Shown: one piece after another, positions 7,301 to 15,175 of the stretch
How the letters are laid out: the number at the start of each line of letters is the position of its first letter
Numbering within the stretch: position 1 is the stretch's first letter
Source of the DNA: an uncultured Clostridia bacterium
GTDB lineage: Bacteria; Bacillota; Clostridia; Christensenellales; DTU072
DNA length: 48,305 nt
Assembly (NCBI GenBank): GCA_944349735.1
Contig: CALVNM010000007.1
Coordinates: 1-48,305 of the forward strand
Direction: 5' to 3'
Made by a program: the position numbers and the translations under genes
Notes under the pieces: generated by a model
Seen by the model: only the letters and a program-made list of their open reading frames with translations
Databases searched by the model: none
What the model was told of the DNA's origin: nothing

Positions 7301-9271
7301 GCGACCGCCAACCGTTCTTATTATGTACGCGCGGTAGCGGAAATCGACGGCAAGATATACACTTCCGCAGCGAGCACCACGAAGACCGTTTCGGGCGTGA
7401 CCGGAACCGAGACGTATACCAGGGATACCGCTCACGAAGCTGAAGCGGAAGCCATATTCGATTCCGCGGAAGCCGGTATCATCAATTACGAAAAATATAC
7501 CGGACTTACCGAAGAAGAACGCAATTCCTTCTATTTCGGAACCGGCGAGTCCATGGCGTACCGTTCGACTTCTTCCAAAAATCTGCTCATGATCTCGAGC
7601 GCGTTCGAAACTTATTTCGGATATAAGAGCGCGTCGTCCACGCTGAGCGCGAATTCTTATTACCGTCTGAGCGTATGGGTCAAGACCGACGGCGGCAAAG
7701 CGAGCGTGACTCTCGCCAACAACTCCAACGCTCTTACGATCAACAGGACTTACGACGATTACAATGCGGCGGAAGATGGCGATTACGTCGGATACGTCAA
7801 TATCGACACCGCGGGCAAATGGGTAAGATACGACTTCTATATAGCCACGAACATGTCGTCCGCGACTCTTAACCTCGAACTTTATCTCGGTAACAAATAC
7901 GGCGTTACCGACAAAGCTCTCGGTACGGGTGAGGACGCTACCAAAGTGTCTTACGGCTTAAGCTCCGGCACCGTTTATTTCGACGACGTGATGCTCGTCA
8001 AGCTCGACGACAAAGCGGCTTACGACAAACTCGTTTACGGTATAGAGAATTCCGATACCGTCACTCCCGAGGAGATAGCGACCATACTTAAAGACAAGTA
8101 CGGCATCGATACCCCCGCGGAAGACGTCAGCGGTCTCACCGTAGCCGACATACAGAAGGCGAGAGAGAATGAGGCGAAGGCTTTGAATTCCGCTTCCGAA
8201 GTCTCTTCCTTCTATACCAATAACTATATCTTCAAAGTCGTCGAGTATTATACCGATTCCTTCGATAACTACGAGGACGAGACCGAGGACGGAAGCTATC
8301 TCGGATATACTCCCGCGTCCTATACTCACCATAACGCCAGCAGCGCCGAATCCGGCACCGACGACGAACCCAATATCGTATACGGCGTTTACGACAAGAC
8401 CAAGATAGACGACGCTTTCGTCAGCTATCTCTGCTCCGAAGGCTATGCTCTCGCGTCTTTCGGCGAGGAGGCGGTGAAGAGCTTCCTGACCGAGAACCTC
8501 GGAGCCGTAGGCAACAATATGTATCTCCTTCTCGCCAACGTGCAGGAGGCCGCAGGACAATACTATCAGTCCTCGAGCTTCTCGATGAGCGCAACTTCTT
8601 ACTATAAGATAACCTTCAAAGCGAAGCTCCTCGCCGAGGCCGGCACCAAAGCGGAATTCCGTCTCGTATACGACAATACCAACGGATATTGGGAGACCCT
8701 TTATATCGAACCGGGTACCTCGATGCTCGAGTATACGTTCTACTATTACAACGAGTCCGCGTCTTCGCACAGCATATATCTCAACTATACGCTCGGCAGT
8801 AACGACGCCCAGGGAGACGCCGACAGAGTACAGAACTTCGTAGCCGGCATGCTCGCCGTCGACGACGTTACCATTACGAAGCTTGCCGATTCCTCCGAGT
8901 ACGACGCTGCCGTATCCGCGATCGAGAACGGCTCCGCGGTAAGGACGGGTACCTATAAGACCGAAGCCGCTCCCGAGGACGACAAAGACGAGGGCGACGG
9001 CAACGAAGGCGGCGAAGACAAAGGCGAAGGCGAGAAAGAGATCAATCCGCAGGTATGGCTCATCGTTTCGTCGGTAGTCATAGGCGTTATCCTTATAGCC
9101 GTCATCGTGATACTCTCCTACAGAAAGCTCAAAGACAAGGTCGCCAAGAAACTCAGAAAGACCAAGGTAGAGAGCAAGGTGCCTGTCGACATAGAGAGCA
9201 AGCAGATACGCGAAGCGCGTAAGGGTAAAGAACGCAAGAAGGATATTTCATCCGACGAGTACGACGATTAA
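4310..9271 (+). CDS. Giant surface lipoprotein with repeated jelly-roll modules and C-terminal membrane anchor
   Basis: A 1653-residue secreted protein. Residues 1-26 are a lipoprotein signal (lipobox VAVAC, cysteine 26), followed by an acidic linker. Five beta-rich modules of the carbohydrate-binding, galactose-binding-like type can be read at roughly 50-275, 410-635, 660-865, 1045-1240 and 1290-1540; each repeats the pattern YY(K/R)LS-x-W, then W-x-x-Y/E, then G-T-V-x-F-D-x-V. The second module carries a charged, tyrosine-rich insert at about 488-555. A fibronectin-III-like domain lies at about 930-1035. Residues about 1581-1603 form a single membrane helix, followed by a 50-residue lysine-rich tail. 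No catalytic motif is seen. The gene has its own promoter and terminator. Glycan or surface binding is an inference; no substrate is indicated. Confidence 0.85.
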   Translation: MKKSRKFLYTLLAALLIFCVVIAVACEPPADPDEGTDDESTETATDTAAINNGTFATATGASSAYVKTNVTGWSIATDDGSWKNTAAGLVYGVVDLNESVFNTNKNAINTQLVYPEIAPNTPKKEGGEYADTNALVISMSSDEKYGSIFFSASKSVTVSKGKYYKLSIDVWTDLLFDETDPDMSKRGASLVIGDDMYVEYLSINTEQSWQTYEIYIEGNNYEDRTFSIQLWLGHGPSTLYDADNNTKDNPYLAKGTVMFDNVVLTELATEDGVCSEYDAALNENFEALCPEAARESTDISRALNLNVNRQTVVSLVYPDVNFTEYRPYDAGTTNRTYIKPFYTAKVGDSSDYTWVLGKEGLEDDDDFPVYTNISNSYQSYSSDPRGIFDMSKLYSFAESKEGGLIATDTFHELCESFIAPEVGSFFNPTTGAYNLTYGANPLDSKALLIYHLDHAISGAGYVSDYNLLIESNKYYEVSVWVYIWVPEIEAPTAPEEVTEPVEPKREDYDSDEAYDEALKTYEEDLKKYEDYVEDLEVYEADLSDYNAYLQYYNKSKEVKATFRLSGATTDTELQQQSDGNWGEWQKLTIKVKGNELADRQLQLEFWYGEGEWGTDGLYPGGCFFDSLTIKEYSEVDDESEYQPLSVLEETDYDGFGLTPDAVSPEYTAIPASKEGEGWRYAMVDDRTASELVSVGIIGGEYAFETGTAFTDPALLGLTAPGTFAVSTTKFDVVALTHNDYTATTLTFMPQSGFMSVKPNKFYRLSMWVNTANLASGSTFKVSAYDKETEAVVNSSAAVSSIAVSEWTEVSLLIKGSSTSVKDLYLYFEFGSGNIYTPASHTKGTVYITACTFTEVDYSEYNTASSGTYVKKVSLTETSTGSGSLTNGDFSSIADSNYSDKDEAEEIFDDEGNIVGVSNPSSWTSTSAANALGAVTVTVSGTTLTWKQVNPEVTAYYVYMNGFRNEDGTREDGVLVGKVLASEGLAEGDDEVKEYTFTATANRSYYVRAVAEIDGKIYTSAASTTKTVSGVTGTETYTRDTAHEAEAEAIFDSAEAGIINYEKYTGLTEEERNSFYFGTGESMAYRSTSSKNLLMISSAFETYFGYKSASSTLSANSYYRLSVWVKTDGGKASVTLANNSNALTINRTYDDYNAAEDGDYVGYVNIDTAGKWVRYDFYIATNMSSATLNLELYLGNKYGVTDKALGTGEDATKVSYGLSSGTVYFDDVMLVKLDDKAAYDKLVYGIENSDTVTPEEIATILKDKYGIDTPAEDVSGLTVADIQKARENEAKALNSASEVSSFYTNNYIFKVVEYYTDSFDNYEDETEDGSYLGYTPASYTHHNASSAESGTDDEPNIVYGVYDKTKIDDAFVSYLCSEGYALASFGEEAVKSFLTENLGAVGNNMYLLLANVQEAAGQYYQSSSFSMSATSYYKITFKAKLLAEAGTKAEFRLVYDNTNGYWETLYIEPGTSMLEYTFYYYNESASSHSIYLNYTLGSNDAQGDADRVQNFVAGMLAVDDVTITKLADSSEYDAAVSAIENGSAVRTGTYKTEAAPEDDKDEGDGNEGGEDKGEGEKEINPQVWLIVSSVVIGVILIAVIVILSYRKLKDKVAKKLRKTKVESKVPVDIESKQIREARKGKERKKDISSDEYDD

Positions 9272-9309
9272 AATCGACGCGACTCAAGCGACTTTCAAAA
9301 AAACGGATA

Positions 9310-9338
9310 GGCGTTCCCGTCGAGGGAACGCCTTTTTT
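9310..9338 (+). terminator. Rho-independent terminator after the 1653-aa lipoprotein gene
   Basis: GGCGTTCCC (9310-9318) pairs perfectly with GGGAACGCC (9324-9332) around a five-base loop, followed by six T residues. It separates the lipoprotein gene from the rnf promoter. Confidence 0.93.
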
Positions 9339-9384
9339 ACGATTACCGATCGTAAATTTTTTTGCGCGCGCGAGAATTTGGGTA

Positions 9385-9413
9385 TTTACATTGTCGCGCG
9401 TAACCCTTATAAT
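9385..9413 (+). promoter_or_regulatory. Promoter of the rnf operon, placing transcription start at the rnfC start codon
   Basis: TTTACA (9385-9390), 17-base spacer, perfect TATAAT (9408-9413). The predicted start near 9420 is within two bases of the rnfC ATG at 9422, so the mRNA would be leaderless or nearly so. The 10-mer ATTTACATTG here recurs at 15134-15143 in the next such promoter. Confidence 0.8.
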
Positions 9414-9421
9414 AGTTATGT

Positions 9422-10714
9422 ATGAAACTCACTTTTAAGCACGGTATTCATCCCAAGGAGAGGAAAGAGCTTGCCGCGGACAGTCCTATCGAGGTAATGC
9501 CTGCGGGCGCGAAGGTTTACATTCCCCTTATACAGCATATCGGCGCGCCTGCCGAGGCGTGCGTCGCCGCAGGAGATCGCGTAAAAGCGGGTACGATTGT
9601 AGGCAAAGCCGCGTCGTACGTTTCCGCCAACGTATTCAGCTCCGTGTCGGGTACGGTCTCGGGTATAGTGCGCCGTACAAACGCCGCGGGGAGAAAAATA
9701 CCTCACGTGGTCATCGATAACGACGGAGAATACGAGGAAGAGACTTTACCGCCCCTCGTCGATCCTACGAAAGAGGAGATAATCGCCCGTTGCAAGGAGG
9801 CGGGCATTGTCGGTATGGGCGGAGCCACTTTTCCCACGCACGTGAAGCTCGAGAGCAAGACTCCGATCAAAGCGCTCATAATCAACGGTTCGGAGTGCGA
9901 GCCTTATATCACTACCGATTACCGCCTGATGCTCGAGCGACCCGAGAACGTGGTATCCGGCATCATACTACTTGCCAAAGCGCTGGGCGTAGATACCGTT
10001 CTCGTAGGTATAGAAGGCAACAAAAAAGACGCGATAGACCGCATGATATATGCTTCCGACGGTATCGAAGGCATACTAATACACGAACTTAAAACGAAAT
10101 ATCCGCAGGGCGGCGAAAAGCAGCTCATCTACGCGCTGACTAAAGAAAAAGTGCCTAACGGCGGACTTCCGTCCGACGTGGGATACATAGTTCTCAATAT
10201 TTCTACGGCTTATGCCGTATATGAGGCGTGCGTGCTCGGCAGACCGTGTTACGCGCGTTTTATGACCGTTTCCGGCGAGGCGATCGCTCGTCCCGCCAAT
10301 CTGTATGTAAGGACGGGCGTGCCGTTCTCGGAAGTGGTCGATCGTCTCGGAGTAAAAGAAGAATACGTAAAAGCCGTGTCGGGCGGACCCATGATGGGCA
10401 TTTCTTTGTCCGATCTCACGCCGTCGGTCAGCAAGGGAAGCAGCGCGCTTCTTCTGCTCACGGAACGCGAAATACGCGCCGTACGACCGACTACATGTAT
10501 CAACTGCGCCCGTTGCGCATCGGTATGTCCCATGAATCTCATGCCCATGATGACGGACGCCCTTATCCTGCAGGATAAGATCAAAGAAGCCAAAGAGTAT
10601 TATCCGATGAGTTGTATCGAATGCGGTTGCTGCGCTTATGTTTGCCCCGCAAAAAGGCCTCTCGTGCAGTCTCAGAGACTGGCGAAAAAACTCATCAGAG
10701 AACTCAAAATCTGA
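9422..10714 (+). CDS. rnfC: Rnf electron transport complex subunit C
   Basis: The peripheral NADH/FMN- and iron-sulfur-containing subunit of the Rnf complex, which transfers electrons between ferredoxin and NAD+ and couples this to Na+ or H+ export. The 430 residues contain an N-terminal RnfC region beginning LTFKHGIHP, the glycine-rich GMGGATFPTHVKL of the nucleotide-binding fold (about residue 130), and two ferredoxin-like cysteine clusters, CINCARCASVCP (from residue 359) and CIECGCCAYVCP (from 398). The start at 9422 matches family N-termini, although no Shine-Dalgarno sequence precedes it; the promoter is only eight bases upstream. First gene of rnfCDGEAB; rnfD follows after 12 bases. 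Confidence 0.97.
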   Translation: MKLTFKHGIHPKERKELAADSPIEVMPAGAKVYIPLIQHIGAPAEACVAAGDRVKAGTIVGKAASYVSANVFSSVSGTVSGIVRRTNAAGRKIPHVVIDNDGEYEEETLPPLVDPTKEEIIARCKEAGIVGMGGATFPTHVKLESKTPIKALIINGSECEPYITTDYRLMLERPENVVSGIILLAKALGVDTVLVGIEGNKKDAIDRMIYASDGIEGILIHELKTKYPQGGEKQLIYALTKEKVPNGGLPSDVGYIVLNISTAYAVYEACVLGRPCYARFMTVSGEAIARPANLYVRTGVPFSEVVDRLGVKEEYVKAVSGGPMMGISLSDLTPSVSKGSSALLLLTEREIRAVRPTTCINCARCASVCPMNLMPMMTDALILQDKIKEAKEYYPMSCIECGCCAYVCPAKRPLVQSQRLAKKLIRELKI

Positions 10715-10726
10715 GCGGGAGGGGAT

Positions 10727-11776
10727 ATGCAAGAAAATAGTACCCGTAAACTGCTCGTATCCTCGTCGCCGCACGTCGGAAGCGGACTGACCACCGAAAA
10801 GATAATGCTTCACGTCATAATCGCGCTGAGCTTCACGCTCGTCGCCGGCGTGGTCATATTCGGCGTGTACAGTCTTCTCACGGTGGCGTTGTGCGTTGCG
10901 AGCTGCGTATGCGGCGAAACGCTGTTCAACCTTATACGCAAGAGACCCAATACGGTCAAAGATCTTTCCGCGGTAGTGACCGGCATGATACTCGGACTCA
11001 ATCTTCCGCCTACGGTACCTTTCTATGTACCGATAGTGGGGGGATTCGTCGCCATAATGCTCGTCAAGATGCTTTTCGGCGGTCTCGGCAGGAATTTCGC
11101 CAACCCCGCGGCAACGGCGCGCGTTTTCCTCTTGCTTTCCTGGGGAACGCAGATGATGGAGTATATACGTCCCATAGATTACGCGTCGGGCGCGCTGACG
11201 GTCAAAGACTTCTTTGTGGGATTCGTCGACAACGCGGCATACGTGACGAGCGCAACTCCGCTCGCCGAGGTGAAAAGCGCGGCGGGGACGGGCGCAGTCG
11301 ACGTCGATCTCCTCGACATGTTTCTCGGCAACATACCCGGCACGATCGGCGAAGTATGCGCGATAGCCATAATCGCCGCGGCTATATACCTTATCGCATT
11401 CAAGATAATAGATTGGAAGATACCGCTAACATATTTTGCGGGCATCGCTCTTTTCAGCCTCATATTCTATAAAAACGGTTGGAATTTCATACTGCCCAAC
11501 CTTCTCGGCGGCGGAGTGCTGTTCGCGGGCGTATTCATGCTTACCGATTACGCGACTTCGCCGAATACGCGCGTGGGTACAATAATATTTGCTGTCGGCG
11601 CGGCGCTCCTTACGATACTCATACGCCGTTACGGAGGTATGAACGAAGGCGCAAGTTTTGCGATACTTCTGATGAACCTGCTCGTTCCGCTCATCGACAA
11701 GGCGTGCAAACCGCATCCCTTCGGCTATCGTAAACCGCCAAAAGCCAAAAAAGGCGGTAAGGAGGCGGCTGTATGA
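10727..11776 (+). CDS. rnfD: Rnf electron transport complex subunit D
   Basis: Integral membrane subunit of Rnf, homologous to NqrB/RnfD, with about nine to ten hydrophobic helices in 349 residues. Family members carry a flavin linked through a threonine in an S-x-T/ATA context; NPAATARVFL near residue 125 is the probable equivalent region. A short soluble N-terminus (STRKLLVSSSPH) is also typical. A strong ribosome site, GGGAGGGG, precedes the ATG by a few bases. The last four bases overlap rnfG (ATGA), which indicates translational coupling. Confidence 0.96.
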   Translation: MQENSTRKLLVSSSPHVGSGLTTEKIMLHVIIALSFTLVAGVVIFGVYSLLTVALCVASCVCGETLFNLIRKRPNTVKDLSAVVTGMILGLNLPPTVPFYVPIVGGFVAIMLVKMLFGGLGRNFANPAATARVFLLLSWGTQMMEYIRPIDYASGALTVKDFFVGFVDNAAYVTSATPLAEVKSAAGTGAVDVDLLDMFLGNIPGTIGEVCAIAIIAAAIYLIAFKIIDWKIPLTYFAGIALFSLIFYKNGWNFILPNLLGGGVLFAGVFMLTDYATSPNTRVGTIIFAVGAALLTILIRRYGGMNEGASFAILLMNLLVPLIDKACKPHPFGYRKPPKAKKGGKEAAV

Positions 11777-12369
11777 GGAAATTGAACGTTTCCAAAGAAA
11801 GCGTGCGTATAGTCGTCTGTCTCGGCGTGATCGCGCTCGTGGCGTCTCTGCTGCTTGCCGTAGTAAATATTTTCACGCAGGTGGACGAGGCGGCGGAACT
11901 CAGGAAAGCGATAGGGGATGTTTACGCAGAAGCGGAGATAGAGAGGGAAATAGATCTCAAGGATTACGACGACACGGACGGTACCGAGGTCCTCAACGCA
12001 TTCGTCGCTACCGACGGAGCGTATATCATACTCACGCACGTGGCTAAAGCCGACAAAGTGGGATATAACGCCGAAGGCGTCAGCATGCTCGTGGTGATCA
12101 AGGACGGCGCAATAATCAAATTGTCCGGATACAGCCATTCCGAGACCCCGGGCTTGGGCGCGAACGCTTTCAAGGACAAGCACCTCAACCAATACGTGGG
12201 ACTTACCGTTGACCGCTTCGACGTGTCTGACGGCGCCCAGATAATCGCTCCGGAATCGGGATACTTCACTCCCGTAAAGGTGACCAGCGCGACGTATACC
12301 ACAAACGCGGTATTCCTCGCGGTGAAAGCTTCGGTGCGCGCATACGTAATACTCACGGGAGGTATGTGA
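11773..12369 (+). CDS. rnfG: Rnf electron transport complex subunit G (FMN-binding)
   Basis: Single-pass membrane protein with an extracytoplasmic FMN-binding domain; in this family FMN is covalently bound to threonine. Residues 14-37 form the membrane helix. The FMN domain contains the family-like GYSHSETPGLGANAF (about residues 118-132). The flavinylation site appears as TSATYTT, with threonine 174 in the position of the T in the usual (S/T)GAT motif, so the glycine is replaced by serine. Overlaps rnfD by four bases and has AAGGAGG inside the end of rnfD as ribosome site. 198 residues, normal length. Confidence 0.94.
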   Translation: MRKLNVSKESVRIVVCLGVIALVASLLLAVVNIFTQVDEAAELRKAIGDVYAEAEIEREIDLKDYDDTDGTEVLNAFVATDGAYIILTHVAKADKVGYNAEGVSMLVVIKDGAIIKLSGYSHSETPGLGANAFKDKHLNQYVGLTVDRFDVSDGAQIIAPESGYFTPVKVTSATYTTNAVFLAVKASVRAYVILTGGM

Positions 12370-12370
12370 T

Positions 12371-13144
12371 ATGGTTAAAGACAGAACGCGTAATCTCCGT
12401 GAAACGTTCGAGCCGCTCACTTCGGGCGTATTCAAGAATAACGCCACGTTCAGGCTCGTACTCGGCACTTGTCCCACGCTCGCGGTCACTACGAGCGCGA
12501 TCAACGGTCTTTCGATGGGGCTTGCCACGACCTTTGTTCTGGTGTGTTCCAACGCCATAGTTTCCATGTTGCGCAACTTCATACCGCGTAAGGTGAGGAT
12601 CCCCGCATACATACTTGTAATAGCGACTTTCTCCACGCTCGTGCAGATGATAATGCGCAAGTGGCTTCCCGATCTGTACGACTCCCTCGGATTGTTCCTG
12701 TCGCTCGTGGTCGTCAACTGTATACTGCTTGCGCGAGCCGAGAGTTTCGCTTCGCTCAATCCGGTGATCCCGTCGGTCATGGACGGTATAGGTATAGGAC
12801 TCGGATTCGCGTTCTCGCTCACGCTTCTCGGCATGATAAGAGAATTCCTCGGGGCGGGCGCGCTTTTCGGATACGAATTCACTGCGCTCGTGGAAGCGGG
12901 ACTGCCTATGACGATATTCGTGCTTCCCGCCGGCGGCTTCCTCGTGTACGGGTTCATGATGGTCATCTATAACGCCGTAGTAAAGGCTGTCGAAAACGCT
13001 ATCGCCAAGCGCGCCGAAAGCAGGAATAACGATAACCCCGATGTGCCTAAAGATAAGAACGGCGACCCGATACCGCTTATTCTGGAGCCTGAAACCGGAG
13101 AAGACGCCATCGAAGCTTTGAAGAGAGAAGGAGGTGACGCGTAA
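12371..13144 (+). CDS. rnfE: Rnf electron transport complex subunit E
   Basis: Membrane subunit of the RnfA/RnfE/NqrD/NqrE family, with six predicted helices. Characteristic stretches are GTCPTLAVTTSAINGL and NCILLARAESFAS; the paired half-membrane cysteines of this family bind iron-sulfur between RnfA and RnfE. The protein has 257 residues, longer than the usual 200-230, because of a charged soluble C-terminal tail (about residues 215-257). The stop overlaps the rnfA start by one base (TAATG). Ribosome site GGGAGG lies in the 3' end of rnfG. Confidence 0.95.
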   Translation: MVKDRTRNLRETFEPLTSGVFKNNATFRLVLGTCPTLAVTTSAINGLSMGLATTFVLVCSNAIVSMLRNFIPRKVRIPAYILVIATFSTLVQMIMRKWLPDLYDSLGLFLSLVVVNCILLARAESFASLNPVIPSVMDGIGIGLGFAFSLTLLGMIREFLGAGALFGYEFTALVEAGLPMTIFVLPAGGFLVYGFMMVIYNAVVKAVENAIAKRAESRNNDNPDVPKDKNGDPIPLILEPETGEDAIEALKREGGDA

Positions 13145-13728
13145 TGCCGTACGTATTGCTGATAGTCATTAACGCGGTCTTCGTGAACAACTTCGTGTTA
13201 TCGCGTTTCCTCGGTATTTGTCCCTTCCTCGGCGTTAGCAAAAAGACAGATACCGCTCTCGGTATGGGACTTGCGGTAATATTCGTAATGGGAGTGGCGA
13301 GCGTGATAACGTACGCGATAGATCTCGTGCTCGTTGCGGCGGGTATCGAATATCTGCGCACCATAGTATTCATCCTCGTCATAGCCGCGCTCATTCAGCT
13401 TGTCGAGATATTCGTGAAAAGGTTTTCTCCGTCGCTCTACAGCGCGCTCGGCGTGTATCTCCCGCTCATCACCACGAACTGCGCGGTATTGGGCGTGGCT
13501 ATAATGAACGTGACGGAACTTGCCACGACCAATATTCTCTATTCTTTCGTGAACGGAGTGGCTTCGGGCGTGGGCTTCACGATAGCGATACTTATTCTCG
13601 CAGGTATCCGCGAGAAGATGGAGACTGCCGACATTCCGGAAAGCTTCAAAGGCTTCCCCATAACGCTTGCGGCGGCCGCAGTCATCGCCATGGGCTTCGC
13701 GGCGTTCTCGGGTCTGAGTTTCGGTTAA
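13144..13728 (+). CDS. rnfA: Rnf electron transport complex subunit A
   Basis: Paralogue and membrane partner of RnfE, 194 residues and six helices. The N-terminus NAVFVNNFVLSRFLGICPFLG and the later TTNCAVLGVAI carry the conserved cysteines of the family. AAGGAGGTGA just upstream is a near-perfect ribosome site, and the ATG overlaps the rnfE stop. The inverted topology relative to RnfE is known for the family and is not visible directly in the sequence. Confidence 0.96.
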   Translation: MPYVLLIVINAVFVNNFVLSRFLGICPFLGVSKKTDTALGMGLAVIFVMGVASVITYAIDLVLVAAGIEYLRTIVFILVIAALIQLVEIFVKRFSPSLYSALGVYLPLITTNCAVLGVAIMNVTELATTNILYSFVNGVASGVGFTIAILILAGIREKMETADIPESFKGFPITLAAAAVIAMGFAAFSGLSFG

Positions 13729-13738
13729 GGAGGAGCGT

Positions 13739-14539
13739 ATGTCGGTTACTTTACAGATATTGATACCCGTTATACTTCTTACCGGTCTCGCCGTGGTATT
13801 CGCGATGCTGATAGCGTTCTGTTCCAAGAAATTTGCCGTAGTCACCGACGAAAGGGTGGACAAGGTGGCATCGCTTCTCTCGGGCGCGAATTGCGGAGGC
13901 TGCGGCTACGCAGGGTGCGACGCGTTCGCGGCGGCGCTCGTCAAAGGCGAAGCGCAACTCGGTATGTGCAGTGCGACATCAAAAGCCAATAAAGCGCTCA
14001 TCGCGGAAGTGCTCGGCGGAGGCGACGCCGGCGAAGACACTATCGTAGTATGCGCGTGCAGCGGAGGAGAGCTTTGTTCGGACAAATACGATTATCAGGG
14101 CTACGGCGACTGCGCGTCCGTGGAACTTCTCGCAGGAGGCAGGAAATCTTGTCCCGTAGGGTGCATAGGAATGTCCAAATGCGTATCCGAATGTCCCGCG
14201 CATGCCATAGACATCGTAGGCGGCGTAGCCGTGGTCGATCAGGGTAAATGCGTATCATGCGGCAGATGTATCATGTACTGTCCCAAGAAATTGCTCAAGC
14301 GCATACCCGCTTCCGCCAAATATTACATCGCTTGCAGTAACTGCGACAAGGGCAAGGATGTTCGCGTGAACTGCGCGCACGGCTGTATAGGATGCGGACT
14401 ATGTGCCAGGAACTGTCCCGAAGGTGCGATAACGCTTAAGGACAACCTGCCTTCGATAGACTATTCAAAATGCGTTTCGTGCGGTATATGCGCGCTGAAA
14501 TGCCCTTCTAAATGCATACTCACGGTCAAGAATAAATAA
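13739..14539 (+). CDS. rnfB: Rnf electron transport complex subunit B (ferredoxin-type)
   Basis: The entry point for electrons from reduced ferredoxin. Residues 1-28 are a membrane helix. The four-cysteine RnfB domain follows: NCGGCGYAGCDAF with a later cysteine in LGMCS. Several 4Fe-4S groups come next, including CVSCGRCIMYCP, CIGCGLCARNCP and CVSCGICALKCP. The many clusters in a 266-residue protein are usual for clostridial RnfB. AAGGAGGAG precedes the ATG. It is the last gene of the operon; a hairpin terminator follows 20 bases after the stop. Confidence 0.96.
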   Translation: MSVTLQILIPVILLTGLAVVFAMLIAFCSKKFAVVTDERVDKVASLLSGANCGGCGYAGCDAFAAALVKGEAQLGMCSATSKANKALIAEVLGGGDAGEDTIVVCACSGGELCSDKYDYQGYGDCASVELLAGGRKSCPVGCIGMSKCVSECPAHAIDIVGGVAVVDQGKCVSCGRCIMYCPKKLLKRIPASAKYYIACSNCDKGKDVRVNCAHGCIGCGLCARNCPEGAITLKDNLPSIDYSKCVSCGICALKCPSKCILTVKNK

Positions 14540-14558
14540 ATTTCGTTTACACGCTGAA

Positions 14559-14585
14559 GGCGTCCCGCGAAGGGACGTCTTTTTA
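14559..14585 (+). terminator. Terminator of the rnf operon
   Basis: GGCGTCCC (14559-14566) pairs with GGGACGTC (14572-14579, one wobble) around GCGAA, followed by TTTTTATT. The tspO gene converges from the right; in that direction the hairpin lacks a long U tract, so it may terminate tspO only weakly. Confidence 0.85.
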
Positions 14586-14610
14586 TTACGGCTGTAACTG
14601 CCGCCGCGAT

Positions 14611-15072
14611 TCACACCAGTGCGTCTAAATTGAGAACTGCCGCGAATACGTACCACGCCAGTACGGGGATCATGGGTATCCAAAGATATCGGGAATTTCG
14701 TACGTAAAAATCGGTTATGACCGACAGAAGCGCTATTTCGATAAGAAGGACGGAGAATGCAAACAGCGGTAATCCTAGCCTGAAGAAGGCTGCGCACCAC
14801 AATATGTTGAGCGCGCCCACTACTGCCCACAGAGGCAATACACCGCGGTATTTTCTGTTAGCCACGGTAGGGGTCAGCATCGTCACGAACAGAGCATATA
14901 CTATTATCCATACCCATTGGAACACTTTGTCGGGAGGTAACAGACCGATCTTAGGCGCTAACGATTGCCACAGAGTTCCAGTAGTGTCCACGAGCATCCC
15001 GGATGCGTACGCGATAACGAACACAAAGCCCATTGCGGCGGTGAAAGAGATGAGTTTTACGTACGTTTTCAT
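14611..15072 (-). CDS. tspO: TspO/MBR-family membrane protein
   Basis: A 153-residue protein with five hydrophobic helices, the fold of the tryptophan-rich sensory protein/peripheral benzodiazepine receptor family. Recognisable are LPPDKVFQWVWIIVYALF (the family's PP-x-x-x-F-x-x-VW-x-x-LY region), ALNILWCAAFF and the end VLAWYVFAAVLNL. Members bind porphyrins and affect tetrapyrrole or stress responses; the role in anaerobes is unclear. It is the only gene of its transcription unit and is divergent from the 15176 lipoprotein gene, with about 100 bases between the two start codons. The ribosome site is weak. No heme or porphyrin genes are in view. Confidence 0.88.
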   Translation of the reverse strand: MKTYVKLISFTAAMGFVFVIAYASGMLVDTTGTLWQSLAPKIGLLPPDKVFQWVWIIVYALFVTMLTPTVANRKYRGVLPLWAVVGALNILWCAAFFRLGLPLFAFSVLLIEIALLSVITDFYVRNSRYLWIPMIPVLAWYVFAAVLNLDALV

Positions 15073-15140
15073 ATTCCGAATATATGCGGAGAAACTATTG
15101 TATAGTATTACCGCGCGCTTTAATGTTCACTTAATTTACA

Positions 15141-15169
15141 TTGACTGTCACGCGCGCGTGTGCTACAAT
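15141..15169 (+). promoter_or_regulatory. Promoter of the 15176 lipoprotein gene, with palindromic spacer
   Basis: TTGACT (15141-15146), 17 bases, TACAAT (15164-15169). The spacer contains a perfect 12-bp palindrome CACGCGCGCGTG (15149-15160). The predicted transcription start coincides with the ATG at 15176. Confidence 0.75.
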
Positions 15170-15175
15170 ACACTT

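Noticed and set aside
4343..7435. A 1030-codon open frame on the minus strand inside the giant lipoprotein gene
   Set aside because: It arises because the sense strand hardly uses TTA, CTA and TCA codons. It has no ribosome site or promoter, and the sense frame has a signal peptide, modules and a membrane helix.
4310..9271. Tandem DNA repeats in the giant lipoprotein gene
   Set aside because: The modules are similar only at the pattern level in protein; no long DNA repeats were seen, so they are old duplications.
14717..15175. A 153-residue N-terminal extension of the 15176 lipoprotein
   Set aside because: It would run over tspO and the lipoprotein's own promoter and bury the signal peptide inside the protein.
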